Positions 25,972 to 34,281 of a stretch of DNA of 64,000 nucleotides are shown one piece after another. The translations under genes and the position numbers were made by a program. Every line of letters begins with the position of its first letter. Position 1 is the first letter of the stretch. The notes beneath the pieces are model-generated. The model was not told the origin of the DNA. It did no database searches and saw only the letters and a list, made by a program, of their open reading frames with translations. The DNA lies in NCBI RefSeq assembly GCF_014203535.1, contig NZ_JACHJI010000012.1, forward strand, positions 140,925 through 204,924, in the 5' to 3' direction. This stretch comes from Streptomyces griseomycini. Its GTDB lineage: Bacteria > Actinomycetota > Actinomycetes > Streptomycetales > Streptomycetaceae.

Positions 25972-27074
25972 GCGCCCACGGGACGGACCTGTACCCGCTG
26001 AGGCTGTCCGTCACGGCGAGGCCGCTGGTGTTCGGCGGACACGCGATCGCCCGCCGCCTGGGGAAGAAGGGCATCCCGGACTGGAGCATCGCGGAGACCT
26101 GGGAGTGCAGCGACGTCACGGGCGCCGTCAGCGTGGTGACCGGCGGTCCCCTGGCCGGCCGGTCCCTGCGCCAGGTGGTCGCCGACCACCCCGAGGCCCT
26201 GATGGGCGCCGGGTGGTCCGGCCGGTGCTTCCCGGTGCTGACGAAGTTCATCGACGCCGCCGGCGCCCTGCCCGTGCACCTGCACGCCGACGACGAGACC
26301 GCCCGGCGCCTGGAGGGGCAGCCCAACGGCAAGACCGAGGCCTGGCACATCCTGGACGCCGCCCCCGGCGCGACCGCCCTGTGCGGCGTCAAGGACGGCG
26401 TGACGGCCGACCGGCTGCGCGCCGCGCTGGAGGCCCAGGACTTCGACGCGGTCCTGCGCCGCCTGCCGGTGCGCGCGGGAGACACCGTCTACGTGCCCGG
26501 CGGCACCCTGCACAGTTTCGGACCGGACACCCTCGTCTACGAGATCGAGCAGACGTCCGACATCCAGCAGCACGCGATGCGCTGGAACATGGAGGACGGC
26601 TCCCCGGTGGGCGACGCCGAATTCGGCTCCCACCTCGACCTGCTGATGCAGCAGGTCGACCTGGGGGCCGGACCCGACGCCACGCCCGGGCTGAGGATCG
26701 CCGTCGGCGACGGGGCGGAGCGGGTCTTCCTGTGCGCGGGCCCGTACTTCGCCCTCGAACGCCTGCGTGCCGGGACGCCGGAGCCGTTGCGGCACACCTT
26801 CGCCACCGCGCAGGTCCTGTCCAACGTCGGCGCCCCGGTGCGGGTGCGGACGGGCGCCTGGAGCGAGGAGCTCGGCCGGGCCGAGACGCTGCTGCTGCCC
26901 GCGGCCTGCGGTGAGGTCGAGATCACCGGACCGGCCGATGTCCTGTTCGGCTACCTGCCCGACCTCGACCGCGACGTGCGCGGCCCGCTGCTCGGGGCCG
27001 GCTGCCCCCTCCCGCTCATCGACTCCCTCGGCGCGAGCGCGGACGCCCGCGCCGCCGGCACGCGGGAGGACTGA
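25968..27074 (+). CDS. manA: mannose-6-phosphate isomerase, class I type
   Basis: 368 residues; the ATG at 25968 overlaps the preceding remnant's stop. Cupin-type PMI motifs are clear: FGGHAIARRLG, WECSD, FPVLTKFIDA, LPVHLHADDE (zinc ligand region), NGKTEAWHIL (catalytic Glu/His region) and VPGGTLHSFGP. The enzyme interconverts mannose-6-phosphate and fructose-6-phosphate, supplying precursors for glycans and GDP-mannose. Streptomyces usually carries another manA elsewhere, so this copy may serve a specialised sugar; the relic dehydrogenase in front suggests a former small catabolic operon. Confidence 0.88.
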   Translation: MSAHGTDLYPLRLSVTARPLVFGGHAIARRLGKKGIPDWSIAETWECSDVTGAVSVVTGGPLAGRSLRQVVADHPEALMGAGWSGRCFPVLTKFIDAAGALPVHLHADDETARRLEGQPNGKTEAWHILDAAPGATALCGVKDGVTADRLRAALEAQDFDAVLRRLPVRAGDTVYVPGGTLHSFGPDTLVYEIEQTSDIQQHAMRWNMEDGSPVGDAEFGSHLDLLMQQVDLGAGPDATPGLRIAVGDGAERVFLCAGPYFALERLRAGTPEPLRHTFATAQVLSNVGAPVRVRTGAWSEELGRAETLLLPAACGEVEITGPADVLFGYLPDLDRDVRGPLLGAGCPLPLIDSLGASADARAAGTRED

Positions 27075-27151
27075 AACCGGGCGATCGTCCCAGCGGTCCT
27101 CGGGAGCGTCGGCGCGGTCGGAACCGCCCCGCCGCGGGCCGCACGGGGCAC

Positions 27152-27174
27152 GGACCGGCCGCCGCGGCCGGTCC
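27152..27174. terminator. bidirectional hairpin terminator
   Basis: 10-bp perfect arms (27152-27161 and 27165-27174) with a 3-base loop, between manA and the convergent reductase gene. Confidence 0.7.
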
Positions 27175-27180
27175 CGCCCG

Positions 27181-28359
27181 TCAGCGGGTCGCGGCGACGC
27201 GGAAGCGGATCCCGGCGGCCCGCAGCCGCTCGACCAGCGCGTCGCCCATCGCCACCGCCGTCGTGACCTGCCCGGACGTCCGCGGGAGGTCGTCGAGGGC
27301 CAGGCACAGCGCCCCCTCGGCGAGCATCTTCGCCGTCTCGTCGTAGCCGGGGTCGCCGCCCGAGACCTCCGTGTACACCCGCCGTCCGCCGCCCTCGCCC
27401 ACGAAGCGGACCGAGAACCAGCTCCGGGCGCGCTTCTCGGGGCCCGGCCCGTCGCCGGGCCTGAGCCGCCCGGAGAGCAGGCGCCGCGCGGGAGGCAGTT
27501 GGGCCGCCGCCACCAGGGCGCCCACGGCCGCGACCCCGCCGACCGCCACGGGGAGGCGGCGGACGGCCGCGTAGTGCCGGTAGCGGAAGTCGGGACCGTA
27601 CCGGTCGAGCACCCGCGCCGACCGGCGCACGATCTGCGCGTCGACGGTCGGCAGCGGCAGGGCCCAGGCGCCCACCTCCGGGGCGTAGCGCGGCGCGCCC
27701 GAGGGCGCCGAGACCCGGCGGCCCACCAGCCGGGGCTCGTGCCGCCGGCGCTCCCGGGCCGCCGCGCGGAGCTGCCGGGGCCGGGCGAACTGGCCCAGCG
27801 CCGAGGCGAACGTCCCGCCCGAGAAGGCCGCGTCGGCGGTCACGAAGCCGTCCACGGTCAGCGGCACCCCCTCGGGGAGCTGCCGCACGGTGAAGTAGGC
27901 ACCCAGGTCGTGCGGCACCGAGTCGAAGCCGCAGGCGTGCACCAGCCGTGCGCCGGTCTCCCGCGCGCGTGCGTCATGGCGGACGTACACCAGGTCCACG
28001 AACTCGGGCTCGCCCGTGAGGTCGACGTAGTCCGTGCCGGCGTCCGCGCAGGCGGCGACGAGTTCCTCGCCGTGCTCCACGTAGGGACCCACCGTCGTGG
28101 CCACCACGCGCGCGTGCTCGGCGAGCTCGCGCAGCGAGGCCGGGTCGGACGCGTCCGCCCGCAGCTGACCGACCTCCGCGCCCCCGGGCAGCCGCTCGCG
28201 CAGCCGCTCCAGCTTCCCCGCGCTGCGGCCCGCGACCGCCCAGCGCAGCCCGGCGGGCGCGTGGGCGGCGAGATACTCCGCGGTGAGCGTCCCGACGAAG
28301 CCGGTGGCTCCGAAGAGCACGATGTCGTACGGACGGTCCGTCCTGTTCAGCCTGCTCAT
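27181..28359 (-). CDS. saccharopine-dehydrogenase-like / trans-acting enoyl reductase family protein
   Basis: 392 residues, ATG 28359 after AAGGGG. The N-terminal Rossmann motif VLFGATGFVGTLTAEYLAAH is followed by WAVAGRSAGKL and TTVGPYVEHGEELVAAC, the hallmark of the family that includes mycobacterial trans-acting enoyl reductases and eukaryotic SCCPDH. Further motifs are YVDLTGEPEF and ACGFDSVPHDLG. A mid-C-terminal hydrophobic stretch (AVGGVAAVGALVAAAQLPPA) suggests membrane association. It probably reduces a lipid or polyketide-like substrate. It diverges from the beta-oxidation operon and may share its regulation. Confidence 0.85.
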   Translation of the reverse strand: MSRLNRTDRPYDIVLFGATGFVGTLTAEYLAAHAPAGLRWAVAGRSAGKLERLRERLPGGAEVGQLRADASDPASLRELAEHARVVATTVGPYVEHGEELVAACADAGTDYVDLTGEPEFVDLVYVRHDARARETGARLVHACGFDSVPHDLGAYFTVRQLPEGVPLTVDGFVTADAAFSGGTFASALGQFARPRQLRAAARERRRHEPRLVGRRVSAPSGAPRYAPEVGAWALPLPTVDAQIVRRSARVLDRYGPDFRYRHYAAVRRLPVAVGGVAAVGALVAAAQLPPARRLLSGRLRPGDGPGPEKRARSWFSVRFVGEGGGRRVYTEVSGGDPGYDETAKMLAEGALCLALDDLPRTSGQVTTAVAMGDALVERLRAAGIRFRVAATR

Positions 28360-28596
28360 GACACCCCTTGGTCGTGCAGCCGCGCCGCTGTCGGTGGCCG
28401 AGGCTAGCGTGAGGGGTGCGGAGCGCGACGGCGAGCCCGGAGGAAGCCGGCGGCCGTGCCCGGGAACGCCCCGAAGAAGTGGGAAAAAGCGTGCGGGTGC
28501 GCCCTTCGGGCGCCCGCCCCCGCCCGCGCGTACAGTTGCTAAGCGCTTGCTCGCCCGGTCTTGTGCCGGGTGGAACACGTTCTTAGCATCACTGGT

Positions 28597-28615
28597 GTGA
28601 CATCGGTTGTGTCAC
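28597..28615. promoter_or_regulatory. candidate operator of the beta-oxidation operon
   Basis: Inverted repeat GTGACA-N7-TGTCAC, 22 bases before the CoA-transferase ATG. A TGTGACA half-site also occurs at about 34095 in the promoter of the MerR gene that closes this cluster, which suggests, but does not prove, that the MerR protein binds both. Confidence 0.45.
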
Positions 28616-28636
28616 GCTCGGGACGGGGAGCTGCGG

Positions 28637-29797
28637 ATGACGGAAGCGAAGACACCGGGGCACGGCCCGCTCACCGGCGTGCGCGTGGTCGAGCTGGCCG
28701 GTATCGGGCCCGGCCCGTTCGCCGCCATGCTCCTCGCCGACCTGGGCGCCGACGTCGTCCGCGTGGACCGCCCCGGCGGCCCGGGACTCGGCATCGACCC
28801 GGCGTACGACGTCACCAACCGCAACAAGCGCTCCGTGATCGTCGACCTGAAGGCGCCCGACGGCGCCGCACGCGTCCTCGACCTGGCCGAACGCGCCGAC
28901 GTCCTGATCGAGGGCTACCGCCCCGGCGTCGCCGAGCGCCTCGGCGTCGGTCCCGGGGACTGCCACGCCCGCAACCCGCGCCTGGTCTACGGCCGGATGA
29001 CCGGCTGGGGCCAGCAGGGCCCGCTCGCCGACCGCGCGGGGCACGACGTCGCGTACCTCGCCCTCACCGGCACCCTCGGCATGATCGGGGACCCGGACCG
29101 GCCCCCGGCCGTCCCGGCCAACCTCCTCGGCGACTACGCGGGCGGCTCCCTCTACCTCGTCGTCGGCGTCCTCGCCGCCCTGCACCACGCGCGCGCCGGC
29201 GGCACCGGGCAGGTCGTCGACGCCGCCATCGTGGACGGCGCCGCCCACCTCTCCGCGATGATCCACGGCATGCTCGCCGCCGGCGCCTGGCAGGACCGGC
29301 GCGGCGCCAACCTCCTCGACGGCGGCTGTCCGTACTACGGCACGTACGAGACGGCCGACGGCCGGCACATGGCGGTGGGCGCGCTGGAGCCGCGGTTCTA
29401 CGCCGAGTTCCTGCGCCTGCTCGGCCTCGAGGACCAGGCCGCCGCCCACCTGGACGTCACCCGGTGGCCGGAACTGCGCGAGCGGGTCGCCGCCCGCTTC
29501 AAGTCCCGCACCCGCGACGAGTGGACGGCCGTCTTCGAGGGCTCCGACGCGTGCGTGGCGCCCGTGCTGTCCCTGCGCGAGGCCCCGCACCACCCGCACC
29601 TGGCCGCCCGCTCCACCTTCACCGACCACGGCGGCACCACCCAGCCCGCACCGGCCCCGCGGTTCTCCGCGACCCCCACCACCGTCCGCACCGGGCCCGC
29701 CCGGCCGGGCGCCGACACCGTCGGCGTGGCCCGCGACTGGGACGTCCCCCGACTGCTGTCCTCGTCCTCGAACCCTCAGCGAAAGGCCTCCCCGTGA
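28637..29797 (+). CDS. CaiB/BaiF-type CoA transferase (alpha-methylacyl-CoA racemase-like)
   Basis: 386 residues, ATG 28637. Family III CoA-transferase/racemase motifs are ARGININE-free at the start (GVRVVELAGIGPGPFAAMLL), then LGADVVRVDRP, NRNKRSVIVDLK, DVLIEGYRPGVAERLGVGP and RMTGWGQQGPL. The pattern AGHDVAYLALTG with catalytic His/Asp matches alpha-methylacyl-CoA racemase more than formyl-CoA transferase. It would epimerise 2-methyl branched acyl-CoAs so that they can enter beta-oxidation, which fits the following thiolase and FadB genes. The stop overlaps the thiolase start (GTGA), so they are coupled. Confidence 0.88.
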   Translation: MTEAKTPGHGPLTGVRVVELAGIGPGPFAAMLLADLGADVVRVDRPGGPGLGIDPAYDVTNRNKRSVIVDLKAPDGAARVLDLAERADVLIEGYRPGVAERLGVGPGDCHARNPRLVYGRMTGWGQQGPLADRAGHDVAYLALTGTLGMIGDPDRPPAVPANLLGDYAGGSLYLVVGVLAALHHARAGGTGQVVDAAIVDGAAHLSAMIHGMLAAGAWQDRRGANLLDGGCPYYGTYETADGRHMAVGALEPRFYAEFLRLLGLEDQAAAHLDVTRWPELRERVAARFKSRTRDEWTAVFEGSDACVAPVLSLREAPHHPHLAARSTFTDHGGTTQPAPAPRFSATPTTVRTGPARPGADTVGVARDWDVPRLLSSSSNPQRKASP

Positions 29798-31008
29798 GCA
29801 CCGAAGCGTACGTGTACGACGCGATCCGCACCCCGCGCGGGCGCGGCAAGGCGACCGGCGCCCTGCACGGCACCAAGCCCATCGACCTGGTCGTCGGCCT
29901 CATCCACGAGATCCGGAGCCGCTTCCCGGACCTCGACCCGGCCGCCGTCGACGACATCGTCCTCGGCGTCGTGGGCCCCGTCGGCGACCAGGGCTCCGAC
30001 ATCGCCCGCATCGCCGCCATCGCCGCCGGACTGCCCGACACGGTGGCCGGCGTGCAGGAGAACCGCTTCTGCGCCTCCGGCCTGGAGGCCGTCAACCTGG
30101 CCGCCGCCAAGGTGCGTTCGGGCTGGGAGGACCTGGTCCTGGCGGGCGGCGTGGAGTCGATGTCCCGGGTGCCGATGGCCTCCGACGGCGGCGCCTGGTT
30201 CAACGACCCGATGACCAACCTCCAGGTCAACTTCGTGCCGCAGGGCATCGGCGCCGACCTGATCGCCACCATCGAGGGCTTCTCCCGGCGCGACGTCGAC
30301 GAGTACGCCGCCCTGTCGCAGGAGCGCGCGGCCACCGCCTGGAAGGAGAACCGCTTCGAGCGGTCCGTCGTCCCGGTGAAGGACCGCAGCGGCCTCGTCG
30401 TCCTCGACCGCGACGAGCACATGCGCCCCGGCACCACCGCCGACTCCCTCGCGGGCCTCAAGCCGTCCTTCGCGGACATCGGCGAACTGGGCGGCTTCGA
30501 CGCGGTGGCGCTCCAGCAGTACCACTGGGTCGAGAAGATCGACCACGTCCACCACGCGGGCAACTCCTCCGGCATCGTCGACGGCGCCGCCCTCGTCGCC
30601 ATCGGCTCCGAGCAGGTCGGCGAGCGCTACGGGCTCACCCCGCGCGCGCGGATCGTCTCCGCCGCCGTGTCCGGCTCCGAGCCCACCATCATGCTCACCG
30701 GCCCCGCCCCCGCCACCCGCAAGGCACTCGCCAAGGCCGGCCTGACCATCGACGACATCGACCTCGTCGAGATCAACGAGGCGTTCGCGGCGGTCGTGCT
30801 GCGCTTCGTGAAGGACATGGGCCTGTCGCTGGACAAGGTCAACGTCAACGGCGGCGCCATCGCGCTGGGCCACCCCCTCGGCGCCACCGGCGCGATGATC
30901 CTCGGCACCCTCGTCGACGAACTGGAGCGCCAGGACAAGCGCTACGGGCTCGCCACGCTGTGCGTGGGCGGCGGCATGGGCATCGCCACCATCGTCGAAC
31001 GCCTCTGA
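29794..31008 (+). CDS. acetyl-CoA C-acyltransferase (thiolase)
   Basis: 404 residues from a GTG at 29794 overlapping the previous stop. Thiolase active-site elements are all present: the acyl-accepting Cys in ENRFCASGLEAVN (about residue 93), GGVESMSRVPM, the His in NEAFAAVVLRF (NEAFA box), GGAIALGHPLGATGA, and the C-terminal CVGGGMGIA with the second Cys. It cleaves 3-ketoacyl-CoA in the last step of beta-oxidation. Gene order CoA-transferase, thiolase, FadB makes a complete unit apart from an acyl-CoA dehydrogenase. Confidence 0.95.
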   Translation: MSTEAYVYDAIRTPRGRGKATGALHGTKPIDLVVGLIHEIRSRFPDLDPAAVDDIVLGVVGPVGDQGSDIARIAAIAAGLPDTVAGVQENRFCASGLEAVNLAAAKVRSGWEDLVLAGGVESMSRVPMASDGGAWFNDPMTNLQVNFVPQGIGADLIATIEGFSRRDVDEYAALSQERAATAWKENRFERSVVPVKDRSGLVVLDRDEHMRPGTTADSLAGLKPSFADIGELGGFDAVALQQYHWVEKIDHVHHAGNSSGIVDGAALVAIGSEQVGERYGLTPRARIVSAAVSGSEPTIMLTGPAPATRKALAKAGLTIDDIDLVEINEAFAAVVLRFVKDMGLSLDKVNVNGGAIALGHPLGATGAMILGTLVDELERQDKRYGLATLCVGGGMGIATIVERL

Positions 31009-31055
31009 AACCCGGCGCCCGCACGCGACTTCCACGAAGACCCGGAGACTCCCTC

Positions 31056-33233
31056 ATGACCGAGAGCACCACCATCCGCTGGGAACAGGACGACACCGGC
31101 GTCGTCACCCTCGTCCTGGACGACCCGAACCAGTCCGCGAACACCATGAACCAGGCGTTCCGCGACTCCCTCGCCGTGATCACCGACCGCCTGGAGGCCG
31201 AGAAGGACTCCATCCGCGGCGTCATCCTCACCTCCGCCAAGAAGACCTTCTTCGCCGGCGGCGACCTGCGCGACCTGATCCGGGTCACCCCCGAGACGGC
31301 GCAGGACCTGTTCGACGGCGGCATGGCGGTCAAGCGCCAGATGCGCCGCATCGAGACCCTCGGCAAGCCGGTCGTCGCCGCGATCAACGGCGCGGCCCTC
31401 GGCGGCGGCTACGAGCTCGCCCTGGCCTGCCACCACCGCATCGCCCTCGACGCCCCCGGCTCCAAGATCGGCTGCCCCGAGGTCACCCTCGGCCTGCTCC
31501 CCGGAGGCGGCGGCGTCGTCCGCACCGTCCGCCTGCTCGGCATCGCCGACGCCCTCCTCAAGGTGCTCCTCCAGGGCACCCAGTACAGCCCCCGGCGCGC
31601 CCTGGAGAACGGCCTCGTCGACGAGGTGGCCGCGACGCCGGAGGAACTGCTCGCCAAGGCCCGCGCCTTCATCGACGCCCACCCGGAGTCCGCCCAGCCC
31701 TGGGACAGGCCCGGTTACCGCATCCCGGGCGGCACCCCGGCCCACCCGAAGTTCGCGGCCAACCTGCCCGCCTTCCCGGCCACCCTGCGCAAGCAGACGG
31801 GCGGTGCCCCCTACCCGGCCCCGCGCAACATCCTCGCGGCCGCCGTGGAGGGAGCCCAGGTCGACTTCGAGACCGCCCAGGTCATCGAGGCCCGCTACTT
31901 CGTCGAGCTGGCCGCCGGACAGACGTCGAAGAACATGATCCAGGCGTTCTTCTTCGACCTCCAGGCCGTCAACTCCGGCGCCAACCGCCCCCGGGGCATC
32001 GAGCCCCGCCAGGTCCGCAGGGTCGCCGTCCTCGGCGCCGGGATGATGGGCGCCGGCATCGCCTACGCGTGCGCCCGCGCGGGCATCGACGTCGTCCTCA
32101 AGGACGTCTCCCTGGAGGCGGCCGTCAAGGGCAAGGGCTACTCCGAGAAGCTGTGCGCCAAGGCCGTCGCCAAGGGCCGCACCACCCAGGAGAAGGCCGA
32201 CGCGCTGCTGGCCCGCATCACGCCCACGGCCGAGGTCGCCGACCTGGCCGGTTGCGACGCGGTCATCGAGGCCGTCTTCGAGGACACCGCGCTCAAGCAC
32301 AAGGTGTTCCAGGAGATCCAGGACGTCGTCGCCCCCGACGCGCTGCTGTGCTCCAACACCTCCACCCTGCCCATCACGGCCCTCGCCGAGGGCGTCGAGC
32401 GCCAGGGCGACTTCATCGGCCTGCACTTCTTCTCGCCCGTCGACAAGATGCCGCTGGTCGAGATCATCAGGGGCGAGCGGACGGGCGACGAGGCGCTGGC
32501 CCGCGCCTTCGACCTGGTCCGGCAGATCAGGAAGACGCCGATCGTCGTCAACGACTCGCGCGGCTTCTTCACCTCCCGGGTCATCGGCCACTTCATCAAC
32601 GAGGGCGTCGCCATGGTCGGCGAGGGCATCGAACCCGCCTCCGTCGAGCAGGCAGCCGCCCAGGCGGGCTACCCGGCGAAGGTGCTGTCCCTGATGGACG
32701 AGCTGACGCTCACCCTGCCGCGCAAGATCCGGGCCGAGACGAAGCGGGCCGTGGAGGAGGCGGGCGGCACCTGGACCGCGCACCCGGCCGAGGCCGTCAT
32801 CGACCGGATGGTCGACGAGTTCGGCCGCCCCGGCCGCAGCGGCGGCGCCGGCTTCTACGAGTACGACGAGGACGGCAGGCGCGGCGCCCTGTGGCCGGGG
32901 CTGCGCGAGCACTTCACCGAGCCGGGGTACGGGATCCCGTTCCGGGACATGCAGGAGCGCATGCTGTTCGCCGAGGCGCTGGACACCGTCCGGCTGCTGG
33001 AGGAGGGCGTGCTGACCTCCGTCGCCGACGCCAACATCGGCTCCATCCTCGGCATCGGTTTCCCGGGCTGGACCGGCGGCGTCCTGCAGTACATCAACGG
33101 CTACGACGGCGGACTGCCGGGCTTCGTGGCCCGCGCGCGTGAGCTCGCCGACCGCTACGGCGAGCGCTTCACCCCGCCGGCGCTGCTGGTGGAGAAGGCG
33201 GAGAAGGGCGAGGTCTTCACGGACGCGCGCTGA
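31056..33233 (+). CDS. FadB-type enoyl-CoA hydratase / 3-hydroxyacyl-CoA dehydrogenase fusion
   Basis: 725 residues, ATG 31056. The hydratase half (1-300) has FFAGGDLRDL and INGAALGGGYELALAC with the second catalytic Glu in GCPEVTLGLLPGGGG. The dehydrogenase half (about 330-620) has the NAD motif VAVLGAGMMGAGIAYACA, SNTSTLPI, the catalytic His in GLHFFSPVDKMPLVEI and NDSRGFFTSRV. A C-terminal helical repeat ends with GFPGWTGGVLQYIN. It performs the hydration and second oxidation of beta-oxidation. It lies 47 bases after the thiolase, in the same operon. Confidence 0.95.
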   Translation: MTESTTIRWEQDDTGVVTLVLDDPNQSANTMNQAFRDSLAVITDRLEAEKDSIRGVILTSAKKTFFAGGDLRDLIRVTPETAQDLFDGGMAVKRQMRRIETLGKPVVAAINGAALGGGYELALACHHRIALDAPGSKIGCPEVTLGLLPGGGGVVRTVRLLGIADALLKVLLQGTQYSPRRALENGLVDEVAATPEELLAKARAFIDAHPESAQPWDRPGYRIPGGTPAHPKFAANLPAFPATLRKQTGGAPYPAPRNILAAAVEGAQVDFETAQVIEARYFVELAAGQTSKNMIQAFFFDLQAVNSGANRPRGIEPRQVRRVAVLGAGMMGAGIAYACARAGIDVVLKDVSLEAAVKGKGYSEKLCAKAVAKGRTTQEKADALLARITPTAEVADLAGCDAVIEAVFEDTALKHKVFQEIQDVVAPDALLCSNTSTLPITALAEGVERQGDFIGLHFFSPVDKMPLVEIIRGERTGDEALARAFDLVRQIRKTPIVVNDSRGFFTSRVIGHFINEGVAMVGEGIEPASVEQAAAQAGYPAKVLSLMDELTLTLPRKIRAETKRAVEEAGGTWTAHPAEAVIDRMVDEFGRPGRSGGAGFYEYDEDGRRGALWPGLREHFTEPGYGIPFRDMQERMLFAEALDTVRLLEEGVLTSVADANIGSILGIGFPGWTGGVLQYINGYDGGLPGFVARARELADRYGERFTPPALLVEKAEKGEVFTDAR

Positions 33234-33248
33234 CGGCGCACCCCCTGC

Positions 33249-33279
33249 CGGGTGGCGCGGCACTCCGCCGCGCCACCCG
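33249..33279. terminator. bidirectional hairpin terminator
   Basis: 13-bp arms (33249-33261 and 33267-33279) with a 5-base loop between the beta-oxidation operon and the convergent MerR gene. Confidence 0.75.
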
Positions 33280-33313
33280 AGGCCTCCCCGCCGTCACCTG
33301 CGGCCTTCCCGCG

Positions 33314-34066
33314 TCACCCGCGGGCGTCGTCGCGCGAGCCCCGGGCGTCGTCGTCCATCCACTCCCGCAGCTCCTCCCTCAGCGACCGCTGGAACGTCGT
33401 GAGCAGCGCCTGCACCACGAGCGGCTGCATATGGGCGGACAGCGACCTCACGTCCCGCGCGTCCCGTTCGGCGACCGCGTCGCGCAGCAGCCGCGACAGT
33501 TCGTGGGCCGCCGCGCGGGAGTGCTCGGTCAGCGTGGTGCGGGCGGCGAGGACCGTCTCGTGCGACAGCGGTACGTCCAGCAGCTCGACGCCGAGCCGCA
33601 GCAGACCGGTGTCGACGCCGTAGCGGTCACCGTCGCGCCGGACGACGCCCATCGCCGCCAGCCGCTCGACCTCCTCCGCGCCGAGCGCCCGGCCCGCCCT
33701 GCGCTCCAGCTCCTCGTGCGTCACCGTCTCCGCCGTCTCCGGCGCCCAGGAGGCCACCACCGCACGCTGGATCGCCAGCTCCCGCGCGGTCAGGTCCGGC
33801 GGCAGCTGCCCCAGGTACCGCTCGATGGCCGCCAGCGTCATGCCCTGGCGCTGCAACTCCTCGATGAGCGCCAGCCGGGCCAGGTGCTCCCGCCCGTAAC
33901 GGCCGACCCGCCGCGGACCGAGCACCGGGGGCGGCAGCAGCCCCTTGGTGCCGTAGAAGCGGATCGTGCGCACCGTGACGCCGGCCCGGGCCGCCAGTTC
34001 GTCGATCGTGAGGGTGGGCTCCTCGTCTCCGTGCCGCGTCCGGAGCGCCTCGGTCTCGGTCGTCAT
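33314..34066 (-). CDS. MerR-family transcriptional regulator
   Basis: 250 residues, ATG 34066. The winged helix is at about 18-85 (LTIDELAARAGVTVRTIRFY, KGLLPPPVLGPRRVGRYGRE, QGMTLAAIERYLGQ). The C-terminal 150 residues are a helical effector domain without the metal-binding cysteines of classic MerR, so a small organic or acyl ligand is likely. The relatives I know sit next to fatty-acid degradation genes, as here at the end of the operon. A TGTGACA half-site in its own promoter matches one at the operon promoter. Confidence 0.88.
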   Translation of the reverse strand: MTTETEALRTRHGDEEPTLTIDELAARAGVTVRTIRFYGTKGLLPPPVLGPRRVGRYGREHLARLALIEELQRQGMTLAAIERYLGQLPPDLTARELAIQRAVVASWAPETAETVTHEELERRAGRALGAEEVERLAAMGVVRRDGDRYGVDTGLLRLGVELLDVPLSHETVLAARTTLTEHSRAAAHELSRLLRDAVAERDARDVRSLSAHMQPLVVQALLTTFQRSLREELREWMDDDARGSRDDARG

Positions 34067-34281
34067 GTGCAGCAGTATCGCTGTACCACCGGTGCTGTGA
34101 CACATGGACCGCCCCCGGAGGGTCCTGTGAGATGTTCCGCGGTGTGACGTCCGCCATCACGCACGGAACCGCGCATGAGGAAAAGTGCCCTCTTGGTCTG
34201 TGCCTTGACCCGAGCGCGCCGGCCGAGGCAATCCGGACACCCGGGCGTGACCCGCCCGGGCGCACCAAAGAGTGGAGCACC

